Shown: one piece after another, positions 23,572-33,519 of the stretch
Position numbering within the stretch: position 1 is the stretch's first letter
Layout: every line of letters starts with the position of its first letter
NCBI GenBank assembly: GCA_002718285.1
Contig: PBAR01000039.1
Location: 1-46,140 of the forward strand
From: Fidelibacterota bacterium
Lineage (GTDB): Bacteria; Marinisomatota; Marinisomatia; Marinisomatales; UBA1611
DNA length: 46,140 nucleotides
Direction of reading: 5' to 3'
Notes under the pieces: model-generated
Told to the model about the DNA's origin: nothing
Seen by the model: the letters and a program-made list of their open reading frames with translations, nothing else
Database searches by the model: none
Position numbers and translations under genes: made by a program

Positions 23572-26500
23572 CTATTTCAATAATACCATCTTCCTAGACA
23601 TGACAAATTGATTAGCTCTTAGCTGGTATAGATAGACCCCAGCACCTACAGGGTTACCATAATCATTAGTAGCATCCCACTTGATTGAATGATACCCCGC
23701 AGGCGTATCGTTCATAATGAATGTCTTTATTTTTTGACCCAGCATATTAAATATAGTAACAGTAACATCAGTTACTTCTGGTAAATCAAACCGTAGAGAA
23801 GTTGTTGGGTTAAAAGGATTGGGGTAGTTTTCATGAAGAGCAAACTCAGTGGGTATACCTGCTTCTTCTGTGGATAGGTAATCATATCGATTCACAAATA
23901 CGACTCTATCATCTCCCGTTACTTTTACAGTATCTATACCATCCGTAGCACTTAAAGTGAACTTGACCGTTGCTCTTGCCAACATAGGGATTTGCTCAAA
24001 TGTATTATTTAAAAATTCCTGATAGGGAATTGGGAGTGATGTACTAGTTGTATCATACACTTCTTCTTTTGGATAAACACCTACCCCTCCATAGAGGATA
24101 TAATTAATAGTATCACCATCCACATCTACACTTTCTGTCCATTCAAGTTTGTATATATCTGTAGTGTTTGTTTGGGAAATGTTAATTGTATCTAAAGGAC
24201 TACTTACCCATTCAAAAGCATATGGCGCATCCTGTACTGAATTTACCGTCAAATTAAATGATATAGAATCCTTAAAGGTGCCGTCTGAAGCGTATGCAGT
24301 AATGTTCGCTACGCCATACCAATTCGCAGTCGGCGTTAAAGTAAGTTTAGATGAGCTAATTGTAGTTGCAACTCCGTTTGTATCGGAAACCGCTGTGAAT
24401 GTGGTTGTGCCTGCAAAAGTGGACTCTAGAGTAACATCTGTGGTATTATCCTCATCAATGGTTTTATCTTGCACTACAGCTATGTCATTCACTGGAGTTA
24501 CGGTTAACTTAAATGTGGTTGAATCCGTTTCACTTCCATCCGAAGCATAAAATGTAATATTCGCTATTCCATTCCAATCGGCCTTTGGTGTCAATTTAAT
24601 CACCATTGTACTAAGTACTTCTGTAGTCACTGCATTTGTATCAGATTTTGCGGAATAGGTAAGCGCATCACCATCAGTATCAGAAACCGAAAATCCAACT
24701 TCATAAACGCCATCTTCTAAAAATGATACATCACTAAGCGCTGCAATAACTGGTTTAGAATTATCATTAAGATTAACAGTAAAAACACCTGCACCATGGG
24801 TAGCAACAGCAATGTAGCCATCACTTTCCCTACCAGCTAATGCATCTACTACAACATTCCCGATTAATTGAGCACCTTCATGTACCCATGTAGTTGATGT
24901 ACCATTTAGATTAGTGGTTGAATAAAGTCCCGTGGATGTTCCAACAAAATACATTTGAGTACTTTTATGTTTTAATATAAGTGCTGCACGGACAGATGGA
25001 CCGTTACCAGAACCATCGCTATTCTCTTCTAAGTTACCGCTAATATCACTCCATGTTGCTCCTGCATCATTAGAATGCCAGATGCTTTTTACATTATAAT
25101 TTGAAAATGTAGCAATTAGTTCATCACCATTCTCAGGATTTACTGCAATATTACTTACATAACCAGAGGGAAATGCAGAGCCACTTATATCGCTAACGCC
25201 GCTCCCATTTCCAGAATCAGCGTTATCTACTTTACGTACTATTCCCAGATTATCTCCGTAATACAGGCGATTAGTTGGACTGGTGGTGGTGGTTGCTAAT
25301 GCAGTAATTGTGTTGGCTGATTGTGCATTTGTCATATTCTCCCACTGAGTGCTCTCACGACCTGCATAATTAGTCGCATCAGAAATATCAATATTGTTAT
25401 TTCTCCATACTGTTGAGCCCCCTGCATAATATAGAATTTTTTCATCCGCACTATTCAAAATAAAAGGATTTATAAATAAAACATGTGATGCTGCTGGTGT
25501 CAATCTAATCCAATTATATCCACCATTCCTAAAATCCTCAAGATATACCTTTCCATTTTGGTATGACCAAAGTCTAACTTTGGCGTTAAATGCAAAAGCA
25601 GAGAAAGCACCATCTCCTCCTGCCACACTCTCCCAGAGATGAGTCTCAGAATCTACATTTGATTTCCAGGTTCCATTATCTTGTAACCCACCCATTACTA
25701 GATCAGGATCTGTTTTTGATTGATCGATAGTTACATGATAAAATTGTGTCGTATAATAACCATTACTTAATGAAGTCCAAGTAACAGCATCATCCGTAAT
25801 AGATGTGGTTTTACTAACGCCTCCATCATGGCTAGAGAATGCCGTATTGGGATCTGAAGGCAAAAAAACGAAACCGTGTTGATCTGGATGATGATTCTCA
25901 TACATTGCATAATTATTAGATAATGCATAGCCACCAATCCACTTAGTATTTGATGCTGAAGAATAACCATTGGATGACCGGTATACATTAGTACCTCCTA
26001 AAATAACAAAATCTGGATCATCTGGCTTCACTTCCAATATCAAATCGTAACCACCCTGAGAATTAAAATCACCGGCCAATCCGCCAAAAGCAGGAATATT
26101 AGCTGAAAGATCTACCCATGTTCCATTTGAACCTGATCCATCTCCAGATGAATAAGTGTACTTCCACAGAGTATGTAAATCAGAGCCTAGATCTCCTATT
26201 ACGTAGACTATATTTTCATTAGAAGGAGCTATACCTATCACTAATCGATTATGACTTGACGGAAATGCACTTGGTGTAATATCTGTCCAAGTATCTCCAT
26301 GGTCTGCGGATCTCCATAGACCTTTACCGTTCATTGCAGCATAAACTATACCTTTTGAATCAATTGATATATCGGTATAAACTGAATTATTCACTGTACC
26401 AGCTAAAAGATCTCCCCAGGTTGTTCCACTATCTTTACTTCGTTTTATACTATACGCGAGGGCTGCATAAACATATCCATTTACCGAACTGACCCGAACG

Positions 26501-27192
26501 CGGTTAACATAATCAAAATGATTATCAAATGTCTGAGGTGTATTTGAAGCAGTACTCGTTAAACTACTCCATGAATCACCACCATCTATAGATTTATAAA
26601 GCCCATTACCACGATAAGGTGCACTTCCGCCACTTGCCGAGTTTCCAATTAATTCCCCAGTACCATAATACCAAGTTGAAGTATATCCCGTACGGGTATC
26701 TTGAGCGACAGAACTAACGCTATGAAGTTGTTCTGGTTTAGTAGTTTTCTTCCAAGTTGTTCCTCCATCAACAGATTTCCACATACCACCTGAGACACCA
26801 CCCGCAATTATAATATTCTCATTAGTAGCGTCAAGTGCTAAAGCTCGGGTACGCCCACCCACATTATAAGGGCCTCTTTTTCTCCAATTCAATGTGTTCA
26901 AACTTGATGCGCCACCTTGTACATTCTTCATAGAAACTTGACTACGGTTAGGTAAATTTTTAACAAAATTTATTTCCTTCATACGTATGTTTTTTGGTAT
27001 TTCATTAGTTTTAGGATCCCTTGTACGCATCCATTCAAACTCCCATCGTCCATTTGGGTCTTCTTCATCCCCAATTTCAGTCATTTCACCATAGATAGGT
27101 AATTCCTCTACACTTCCAATTTTAAAGGGGTTTTGAATTATTAGGATAAATAAAAATATTAAGGTAAAAAATGCCGGAGTTAGTTTTTTCAT
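23572..27192 (-). CDS. Large T9SS-secreted beta-propeller (BNR/VPS10-like) protein with Ig-like repeats
   Basis: 1206 residues. N-terminal signal sequence, then an Asp-box propeller region (about 80-760) with repeats such as K-S-V-D-G-G-T-T-W, K-S-I-D-G-G-D-S-W, R-S-K-D-S-G-T-T-W, R-S-A-D-H-G-D-T-W and H-S-N-D-A-G-A-T-W, as in sortilin/VPS10 and sialidase folds. Two tandem cadherin/Ig-like modules follow (about 815-990), then a third, more divergent one. The C-terminus is a FlgD-like T9SS sorting domain: Y-P-N-P-F-N-P-T-T, F-N-M-L-G-Q and R-K-M-V-L-L-K. Catalytic sialidase residues are not evident, so the propeller is more likely structural or binding. Exported to the cell surface; ligand unknown. 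Confidence 0.85.
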   Translation of the reverse strand: MKKLTPAFFTLIFLFILIIQNPFKIGSVEELPIYGEMTEIGDEEDPNGRWEFEWMRTRDPKTNEIPKNIRMKEINFVKNLPNRSQVSMKNVQGGASSLNTLNWRKRGPYNVGGRTRALALDATNENIIIAGGVSGGMWKSVDGGTTWKKTTKPEQLHSVSSVAQDTRTGYTSTWYYGTGELIGNSASGGSAPYRGNGLYKSIDGGDSWSSLTSTASNTPQTFDNHFDYVNRVRVSSVNGYVYAALAYSIKRSKDSGTTWGDLLAGTVNNSVYTDISIDSKGIVYAAMNGKGLWRSADHGDTWTDITPSAFPSSHNRLVIGIAPSNENIVYVIGDLGSDLHTLWKYTYSSGDGSGSNGTWVDLSANIPAFGGLAGDFNSQGGYDLILEVKPDDPDFVILGGTNVYRSSNGYSSASNTKWIGGYALSNNYAMYENHHPDQHGFVFLPSDPNTAFSSHDGGVSKTTSITDDAVTWTSLSNGYYTTQFYHVTIDQSKTDPDLVMGGLQDNGTWKSNVDSETHLWESVAGGDGAFSAFAFNAKVRLWSYQNGKVYLEDFRNGGYNWIRLTPAASHVLFINPFILNSADEKILYYAGGSTVWRNNNIDISDATNYAGRESTQWENMTNAQSANTITALATTTTSPTNRLYYGDNLGIVRKVDNADSGNGSGVSDISGSAFPSGYVSNIAVNPENGDELIATFSNYNVKSIWHSNDAGATWSDISGNLEENSDGSGNGPSVRAALILKHKSTQMYFVGTSTGLYSTTNLNGTSTTWVHEGAQLIGNVVVDALAGRESDGYIAVATHGAGVFTVNLNDNSKPVIAALSDVSFLEDGVYEVGFSVSDTDGDALTYSAKSDTNAVTTEVLSTMVIKLTPKADWNGIANITFYASDGSETDSTTFKLTVTPVNDIAVVQDKTIDEDNTTDVTLESTFAGTTTFTAVSDTNGVATTISSSKLTLTPTANWYGVANITAYASDGTFKDSISFNLTVNSVQDAPYAFEWVSSPLDTINISQTNTTDIYKLEWTESVDVDGDTINYILYGGVGVYPKEEVYDTTSTSLPIPYQEFLNNTFEQIPMLARATVKFTLSATDGIDTVKVTGDDRVVFVNRYDYLSTEEAGIPTEFALHENYPNPFNPTTSLRFDLPEVTDVTVTIFNMLGQKIKTFIMNDTPAGYHSIKWDATNDYGNPVGAGVYLYQLRANQFVMSRKMVLLK
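24226..24750 (-). repeat. Tandem Ig/cadherin-like modules in the T9SS propeller protein
   Basis: Two adjacent modules of about 87 codons (about 24487-24750 and 24226-24486). Each carries E-D-x-x-x-x-V, S-D-T-N-(A/G)-V, L-T-P-x-A-(D/N)-W and (F/A)-Y-A-S-D-G. They are clearly related to the single module at 28471-28743 in the neighbouring gene. DNA is diverged but alignable by eye. Confidence 0.75.
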
Positions 27193-27245
27193 TTTACTTC
27201 CTATTCACTAATTTAAAGTGATTTGTGTGTGTGATATTTTTGTAT

Positions 27246-27734
27246 TTAGTCAATTAAGTTTAATGCAGAACGAATTTCTGCTTCAATTAATTTTTCATCA
27301 CCAGGGAAATAACCATAATGTTTCCATAGTATAGATCCATCTTTTCCAATTAAAATGTCCGTAGGCATAATACTAGCATTCATTTTTTTTAATATTTGTT
27401 GGTTAGGGTCAAGCATAACATCAAACGAGTACTTTTTTGTTCTAATATAACTTCGAACTTTAGATAGACTTTTTTGACTGTCTGTACTGATTGCTAGTAT
27501 TGACAATCCCTTATCTAAATATTTTTTTTGGAAATTATCTAAATGAATCATTTCTTTTTTACAAGGTGAACACCATGTCGCCCAAAAATTAATTAAAACA
27601 GGACCCTTAGATAGATAAGAACTCAGTTTCACTGTTTTACCATTCATTTTTTTTAATTTGATGCCTGACACCCCAACTTGAGCGTAAATCACCGAAAAAA
27701 GGATCAAGATGATTAATATAAACCGAATTTTCAT
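27246..27734 (-). CDS. TlpA-like periplasmic thiol-disulfide oxidoreductase
   Basis: 162 residues starting at ATG 27734 (an upstream TTG at 27740 is less likely). A signal sequence ends near I-Y-A-Q. The thioredoxin fold has W-C55-S-P-C58-K-K-E-M and the cis-Pro in I-M-P-T-D-I-L. An I-S-T-D-S-Q-K-S segment is typical of the AhpC-TSA/TlpA group. It probably reduces disulfides in exported proteins. It lies between two T9SS-cargo genes, one of which is itself thioredoxin-like, which suggests a joint role in the redox state of surface proteins. Confidence 0.9.
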   Translation of the reverse strand: MKIRFILIILILFSVIYAQVGVSGIKLKKMNGKTVKLSSYLSKGPVLINFWATWCSPCKKEMIHLDNFQKKYLDKGLSILAISTDSQKSLSKVRSYIRTKKYSFDVMLDPNQQILKKMNASIMPTDILIGKDGSILWKHYGYFPGDEKLIEAEIRSALNLID

Positions 27735-27810
27735 TGCCAAAACAACTAAATAATTTTCATGGAAAAAAGCAGCCTGATTTCAAATTCACCATTTACAGCA
27801 TTAACATTTC

Positions 27811-29610
27811 TTATTTGAGTAAGATCATTTTTTTCATTTGAATGTCTTTTTCGGTCTTTAATTGATAGATATATACGCCTCCACTAACCAATTGATCATT
27901 TTCATTTTTTCCTTCCCATTTAAATACAAAAGTACCTGATGGTTTTTGACCTGAATACAGTGTTTTAACTTTTACACCGAGCAAATTATAAATACTAAGA
28001 TCAACATTACCCGCATATGGAATTTCGAATTTTATTTGTGTCTGAGGATTAAATGGATTTGGATAGTTAGGATGTAAAACAAAAGAATTAGGAATTCCAA
28101 TTGATTCAGTATTTAGGTTACCTTCCTTTTTCACCAATAATTGTCTCGTTCCGGTAATTTGGACAGAATCATTCGAACTATAAGCATAAACATCGAATTT
28201 ATAGTTCAGGCGATTAATCGTAAAAAAGTTACTAGGCCAAATCCCTATCAATTCTGCATATGTAAATTCCCTCGATGTACTAGAAATAGATTCACCTATA
28301 ATCCCTATAGCTGAAGAAGGAGGATGGGTTACTATAAGCTTATAGGTAACAATATCACCATCTGGATCAGCACTTTTATCCCAAGCAATTTTAAACTTAT
28401 TACCACCATTTGAATTTGTTACAGAAATACTATCATATTCTGATGTTGGGTCCGTCCAAGCAAATGCACTAGGGGGATCAGGTATAGGTGTTACGGTTAA
28501 TATAAACGAGGTTGAATCTTTAGAAGTGCCATCCGAAGCATAAGCCTTAATATTCGCTACACCATTCCAATTAGCATTTGGCGTTAAGGTTAATTTTGTT
28601 GAAGATATTGTAGTTGTTACTGCATTCGTATCAGATTCTGCAGAATAGGTTATCGGATCATTATCCGGGTCTGTTGCACTGAGCGTTACATCAGTAGTTC
28701 CATCTTCATCAATCGTTACATCTTGTATAGCAGTTAATACCGGTGCCTGGCTCGTGGGCATAGTACGTCTACTTATCATCTCTGCTTGTACTACTTCTAG
28801 GGTAGTTTTATTCTGAACGAAGGCAACCAGGTTCATATTTTTTTTATCCCAAACCGTCGTATTCCAATCACTAATTAAACCCAAATCTCTTCCATGAGCC
28901 TCGTTGGGATAGTCACTCTTCATTGTCCAGGTATCGGTCCATTCTATTGCTTCATCTTTTTTCAACGTTATTGCTTTACCTAGTCCGCCTGGTCCGGTAT
29001 CACCAATAAATCCAAGAAAAACCTGATCATGATGGGTCTCTCCATTAGCACCTGCATAATTAACAGAGTCTATGGTTGCCATAACAAATAGGTAAAGTGG
29101 ATCAGAAGAAAGGTCAGTTTTGCTGGATATTGTCACTTTTATATTAACTGTTAAATCATCGAAGCTACTTCCGTCTAATGAGATTTTTACAGGTGTAGTT
29201 TCTGATTGTGTCGCTTTAACCTCATCTAAATAATTATTTGTTTTTTGCCCATCTATAAAAACTGAGGGGACTCCTGAAATCTTATACCATTCCTGTTTTT
29301 CCTCCCCATTAATCCGAACACATGTAAAATCAGTATCACAAGTTTTACCACCAATAGTAGCATACATCGGATCACCGTAACCTGGATTATATGTATGATA
29401 ACGAACAACCACCATATCATCAACTATATCCTTGCCGAAATAGTCAGCATGAGATGGATCTTGATATCTATCAAGTAGCGCTGTTACTTGTGGGCAATAG
29501 GGACATTGCGTGGAACCCATGTATTCAACCAGAGCTTTTTTCTTCTCATCAGCAATTAAAAACGAAAATATTAATAAAAATAAAACGAGAAAACGATTAA
29601 CATGTTTCAT
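27811..29610 (-). CDS. Omp28-like thioredoxin-fold T9SS-secreted protein
   Basis: 599 residues. Signal sequence (1-20), then a thioredoxin-type domain with C36-P-Y-C39 and the cis-Pro in S-G-V-P-S-V-F-I-D-G (Pro115). A second Cys pair, C91-D-T-D-F-T-C97, also lies in the fold. One Ig/cadherin-like module spans about 290-380, a fibronectin-like stretch about 385-500, and the T9SS sorting domain closes the protein (Y-P-N-P-F-N-P-Q-T near 515; M-K-K-M-I-L-L-K at the end). The arrangement resembles Omp28-related surface proteins of Bacteroidota. Likely a surface-exposed disulfide oxidoreductase or a redox-anchored adhesin. Confidence 0.82.
   Translation of the reverse strand: MKHVNRFLVLFLLIFSFLIADEKKKALVEYMGSTQCPYCPQVTALLDRYQDPSHADYFGKDIVDDMVVVRYHTYNPGYGDPMYATIGGKTCDTDFTCVRINGEEKQEWYKISGVPSVFIDGQKTNNYLDEVKATQSETTPVKISLDGSSFDDLTVNIKVTISSKTDLSSDPLYLFVMATIDSVNYAGANGETHHDQVFLGFIGDTGPGGLGKAITLKKDEAIEWTDTWTMKSDYPNEAHGRDLGLISDWNTTVWDKKNMNLVAFVQNKTTLEVVQAEMISRRTMPTSQAPVLTAIQDVTIDEDGTTDVTLSATDPDNDPITYSAESDTNAVTTTISSTKLTLTPNANWNGVANIKAYASDGTSKDSTSFILTVTPIPDPPSAFAWTDPTSEYDSISVTNSNGGNKFKIAWDKSADPDGDIVTYKLIVTHPPSSAIGIIGESISSTSREFTYAELIGIWPSNFFTINRLNYKFDVYAYSSNDSVQITGTRQLLVKKEGNLNTESIGIPNSFVLHPNYPNPFNPQTQIKFEIPYAGNVDLSIYNLLGVKVKTLYSGQKPSGTFVFKWEGKNENDQLVSGGVYIYQLKTEKDIQMKKMILLK
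28471..28743 (-). repeat. Ig/cadherin-like module shared with the neighbouring T9SS gene
   Basis: About 90 codons with I-D-E-D-G-T-T-D-V-T-L, S-D-T-N-A-V-T-T and S-S-T-K-L-T-L-T-P. It matches the tandem modules at 24226-24750. The second of those (I-D-E-D-N-T-T-D-V-T-L) is the closest by eye, suggesting module duplication or exchange between the two genes. Confidence 0.7.
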
Positions 29611-29683
29611 GCGGTTGCCCTTTATTATATCGTTATAAATTTAGTTATAATTACAGAAGAGAAGGGTAATATATTTATCTTTC

Positions 29684-31375
29684 CTAAAAAGTATAAACTA
29701 AATTTATTTTTTGCCCATCTTCAAAGGGCTGTTTATAACGGCAAACACCATTACTGCAAACCAAACCTCCCTTTAGAGAACCATTAAAATAGGTAATTAA
29801 GATATTTTGCTTAACTCTGTATAATATTTCCCAATAGGACCACTGTTCCGGTTTAAAAGATTTTTCGTCTACTGATGTATTGTCTTGAAGATATGTTATT
29901 GACCATTTAGGTGAGCTTGCAATTCCTAAACTAAAAACATTATTATATCGCCAAGGCCTAAACGCAACTGACATAAAAGAATCTCCATCATTCGTCTCAC
30001 GTAAAGAACCTTGCTTTAACTCTTGGTATTCGTACTTAAACTCAAAGCTATATTTATTATTTATTGCATAAGTCAGACTCAAAGGTATGGTTTGAGATTT
30101 TAAAAATTCATGGACACGAAAATAGCCATTACTACGATTTTGATTTACGAATAAATATTGTACATCATTCATAGTTCCCCACCCAATATCATAAAATAAT
30201 TTGTGATTAAAAAAGTTACCGTCGAAATTGATGAATAACTCATTGTAAGGAATTGCAAAAGTATTTGAACTAGGCATATAGGTAATTTCTTCTTCGGTCT
30301 CCCATTCATAGTCATCATTTTGTATCCAGGCTTGATGCTGGCTCGCTTTTGCTATATTAATTGAAGCGGTATGATTAATTCCAATTGGCCCAGACAGTTT
30401 TATCTGGTAGCCAACCTCATCATTAATGTTGGCTTGCCTTGCAATACGACCATTCAAGATAGTTGTGTGTTCATAATACCCTGGAGGTGGATTGATGAAG
30501 TCCGCGTGATAGCCAAACTGGTTAACAAAATTATCTTTTTCTAGAGGAGATAATTGTAAAAAATTATAGTTTTTATACTCTACCAGTATTGACCAGTCAC
30601 CCAATGGCACCAATAGGTTTGAATAAAATCCAGATCCATCTTCCTTATATTTTGTAGTGGTCTCCTCACTAGATTTTTTTAATAATTCAATGAATAAAGA
30701 GGCCCGAGAAAAATAAAATGAGGCATATGCCCCAAACATAGTATGCTTTATGTTTTTTTCACTTACAGTGCCAAAACGATCAAATGAGTCATGCTTCTCA
30801 TTGGTCTGGATCAAATTAATTCCAACTATTCCACTTTCAAAATTAAACTCAAAATTAGAGCCTAATAGATCATGTTTTGTATCAAAGTTTGGTACTCTAT
30901 CATCATAGTCATCAATAAGATTTGTGCTTTTCCATGTATGAGTTTTTCCTTTTAATAATGTCCATTTTAGAATATCATTTTCGTATACAAAAGATAATCC
31001 TCTAATTCCCGTATCCAGATCTATTGCTTGATCATCGGTTTGATTGAGTGTCATTCCCGTACCCCAAAACTCATAAATATCCCCAACTTTGGCAGTTATT
31101 TTCCCAAATGAATATTCAAACCGTAATTTCCGTAATTCTTTTAGAGAACGTCCTAATTCTGGAGGATCACTAAATTCAAATTGTGTCCATACTTGAACGG
31201 ATCGACCAGCGCCACTATAATCAATATTAACGTCAAACAGATGTTCATTGAACCCAAGATCATTATCGCTATCCGCGTAACGACTATTTAATGAGCCAGA
31301 GTAGGAGAATTGAGCCTCTAAAAAACAAGGAGCAAAAACAATTAGAATGATAGCGCAAATAAATCTTTGTTTCAT
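29684..31375 (-). CDS. Outer-membrane beta-barrel protein (DUF6029-like)
   Basis: 563 residues with a signal sequence (about 1-21) and then alternating hydrophobic/polar strands rich in aromatic residues, ending in Phe (L-V-Y-T-F), as in outer-membrane barrels. The N-terminal part contains Y-S-F-G-K-I-T-A-K-V-G-D-I-Y-E-F-W-G-T-G, a porin-like pattern I associate with DUF6029 proteins of Bacteroidota. The mature protein has only two cysteines, in C-S-N-G-V-C-R-Y close to the C-terminus. It is transcribed toward the two thioredoxin-fold genes, 73 bases away. Function unknown; probably a surface channel or platform. Confidence 0.75.
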   Translation of the reverse strand: MKQRFICAIILIVFAPCFLEAQFSYSGSLNSRYADSDNDLGFNEHLFDVNIDYSGAGRSVQVWTQFEFSDPPELGRSLKELRKLRFEYSFGKITAKVGDIYEFWGTGMTLNQTDDQAIDLDTGIRGLSFVYENDILKWTLLKGKTHTWKSTNLIDDYDDRVPNFDTKHDLLGSNFEFNFESGIVGINLIQTNEKHDSFDRFGTVSEKNIKHTMFGAYASFYFSRASLFIELLKKSSEETTTKYKEDGSGFYSNLLVPLGDWSILVEYKNYNFLQLSPLEKDNFVNQFGYHADFINPPPGYYEHTTILNGRIARQANINDEVGYQIKLSGPIGINHTASINIAKASQHQAWIQNDDYEWETEEEITYMPSSNTFAIPYNELFINFDGNFFNHKLFYDIGWGTMNDVQYLFVNQNRSNGYFRVHEFLKSQTIPLSLTYAINNKYSFEFKYEYQELKQGSLRETNDGDSFMSVAFRPWRYNNVFSLGIASSPKWSITYLQDNTSVDEKSFKPEQWSYWEILYRVKQNILITYFNGSLKGGLVCSNGVCRYKQPFEDGQKINLVYTF

Positions 31376-31494
31376 TTATTTTTCTTTTTAATAATCAAAA
31401 TACCATTCATTTAAGAAATACTATTAACGTTCTAAATCTAATTCTAACTTACTCAAAAAATAGTGCGAGCAAACTATATTTAAATATAGAACTA

Positions 31495-33324
31495 TCAAAT
31501 AATACTTTTTCTTACTTTATCAATTATAGATATTGCAGTTTCTTTTCTAATCCCTAATTCTTTTTGAAGTGTATCAGGTTTTAATTTGCCAATCGTTTTT
31601 ATGTCTTTATATGCAGTAAGTAACTTTTTCACACGTTTATCACCCATTCCTTTTATTTCATGAAAAATGGATTTGGTTACTGAATCTTTTCTTTTCTGTT
31701 TTTGAAAGGTGATGGCAAAACGATGAGCTTCATCACGAATGCGCCTGAGTAAAATTAATCCAGGAGATTGCTTGGGTATCGATTGAGCATCAGACTGCCC
31801 TGGCACGAAAACTTCTTCCAACCGTTTAGCTATACTAACGATTAGTACATAATCCAAACCCAACTCTCTTAACGCCGAAACAGCCATGCTGAGCTGCCCC
31901 TTGCCCCCATCAATCAAAATGAGGTCAGGAAGTCCTATGCCCTCTTCTTTTACTCTTTTATAACGCCGAAATACAATTTCCCGCATGGATGCAAAATCGT
32001 CAATTCCCCCCACCTTCTTTACTTTGAATTTTCGATATTCTGATTTTCTTGGCTTCCCATCTACGAAACACACCATAGATGCTACCGTATTCGTACCGCC
32101 CAAATGGGATATATCAAATGCTTCAATTCGTCGGGGTGGGACTTTAATTTGTAAATCTTCTTTAAGCTGATTCACCATTTTTGGCACCAACTCCCGCCGT
32201 TTCTTTCGGTTTATCATCCATTCAGCCAAAAGCAATTTTGCATTCTGAAAGGCCAATCGCACTTCTTTGGCTCGCACCCCTCTTTGAGGCACATGAAAAT
32301 GGATGGTTCCATTCCGCTTCTCTTTCAGCCACTCGATTAGTTGGTTCTTGTTCGCAGGTTTATTGGGCAGGGATATTTCTTTCGGAATAAAATCTGATTC
32401 CAGATAAAACCGTGTAATAATGGTTTCCAACATCACTTCATCCGATTCATCCAAATTTCTTAAGGACAATTTTTCTCTGCTGGTGATTCGGCCATTCCGA
32501 ATGCGAACAATGACGGCCACACCGTAATCTTCTTCTTTTGCCAAAGCAAATACATCTCGATCTTCAAAATCTGATGTCACTTTTCGCTGGCGTTCTTTGA
32601 ATCGACTAATGGCCTGGAGTTGATCCCGATACATCCCCGCATCCTCAAATCGCATATTTTTCGAAGATTTTTCCATTTGCCCTTGAATATAGACTTCCGT
32701 TTCCTTCGTTCGCCCCTGCAAAAACTGTATTACCTGTTTAATCATTTCATTGTAATCTGACTCTGAAACCATCCCCTCACATGGTCCTTGGCATTTCTTG
32801 ATGTGATAATCCAAACAAACGCTCACTTTTTTTGCTGTGATAGATGCATCATCAATAGAATAGTCGCAACTGCGAACTGGAAATATTTTATAAACTGCCT
32901 TAAGTGAACGACGTAAGTGACGCACATCTGTGTAAGGGCCAAAATATTTTGATCCATCCTTTACGATTGTTCGAGTTATAAAGACTCTCGGGTATGGCTC
33001 TTTTGTTATGCGGATATAGGGAAAAGATTTATCATCCTTTAAATTGACATTATAGTGAGGTTGATGCTGTTTAATGAGATTCGCTTCTGTGAGAAGTGCT
33101 TCAACTTCAGATCCCACTACAATCCATTCCACATCTACAATCCGTTTAATCATAGATATATTTTTTGCAGATTGATGTTTACTTTGTTGAAAATAAGAAC
33201 GAACCCTATTACGCAAATGTTTCGCCTTACCAATATAAATTATTTCCCCGTTACCATCCTTGAAGAAGTACACCCCTGGCTTGGTTGGAACTTGCTGAAT
33301 TCTGTTTTTATTGATTTGATCCAT
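31495..33324 (-). CDS. uvrC: UvrABC excision nuclease subunit C
   Basis: Makes the dual incision in nucleotide excision repair. The 609 residues have the full domain order: GIY-YIG nuclease (G-V-Y-F-F-K-D-G, then I-I-Y-I-G-K-A-K, about 16-37), Cys-rich linker (C-D-Y-S, C-L-D-Y-H-I-K-K-C-Q-G-P-C), UVR domain (near 200-235), RNase H-like endonuclease domain (I-E-A-F-D-I-S-H near 395 and I-D-G-G-K-G-Q-L near 470) and C-terminal HhH pair (from about 550). Complete and ordinary. A short AT palindrome lies after its stop. Confidence 0.98.
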   Translation of the reverse strand: MDQINKNRIQQVPTKPGVYFFKDGNGEIIYIGKAKHLRNRVRSYFQQSKHQSAKNISMIKRIVDVEWIVVGSEVEALLTEANLIKQHQPHYNVNLKDDKSFPYIRITKEPYPRVFITRTIVKDGSKYFGPYTDVRHLRRSLKAVYKIFPVRSCDYSIDDASITAKKVSVCLDYHIKKCQGPCEGMVSESDYNEMIKQVIQFLQGRTKETEVYIQGQMEKSSKNMRFEDAGMYRDQLQAISRFKERQRKVTSDFEDRDVFALAKEEDYGVAVIVRIRNGRITSREKLSLRNLDESDEVMLETIITRFYLESDFIPKEISLPNKPANKNQLIEWLKEKRNGTIHFHVPQRGVRAKEVRLAFQNAKLLLAEWMINRKKRRELVPKMVNQLKEDLQIKVPPRRIEAFDISHLGGTNTVASMVCFVDGKPRKSEYRKFKVKKVGGIDDFASMREIVFRRYKRVKEEGIGLPDLILIDGGKGQLSMAVSALRELGLDYVLIVSIAKRLEEVFVPGQSDAQSIPKQSPGLILLRRIRDEAHRFAITFQKQKRKDSVTKSIFHEIKGMGDKRVKKLLTAYKDIKTIGKLKPDTLQKELGIRKETAISIIDKVRKSII

Positions 33325-33519
33325 GAGAATAATTAGTATCCATGTAGAATTTATTCATGAATCATCAACTAATTAAAACATTCGCCTATCTTTTCTACCT
33401 TTTATCTCACATACCAAAATACGGATGCAGGAATATTTATGAAAAAATCCGCATCTAGCGATCGTATATATGAAGGAATTTTTCTTAAAGAGTAATCAAA
33501 TGTTTTATATTTTCTATTA

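Noticed and set aside
31474..31489. Perfect CTATATTTAAATATAG palindrome after uvrC
   Set aside because: Pure A/T core with no loop and no T run directly after; could be chance in AT-rich DNA.
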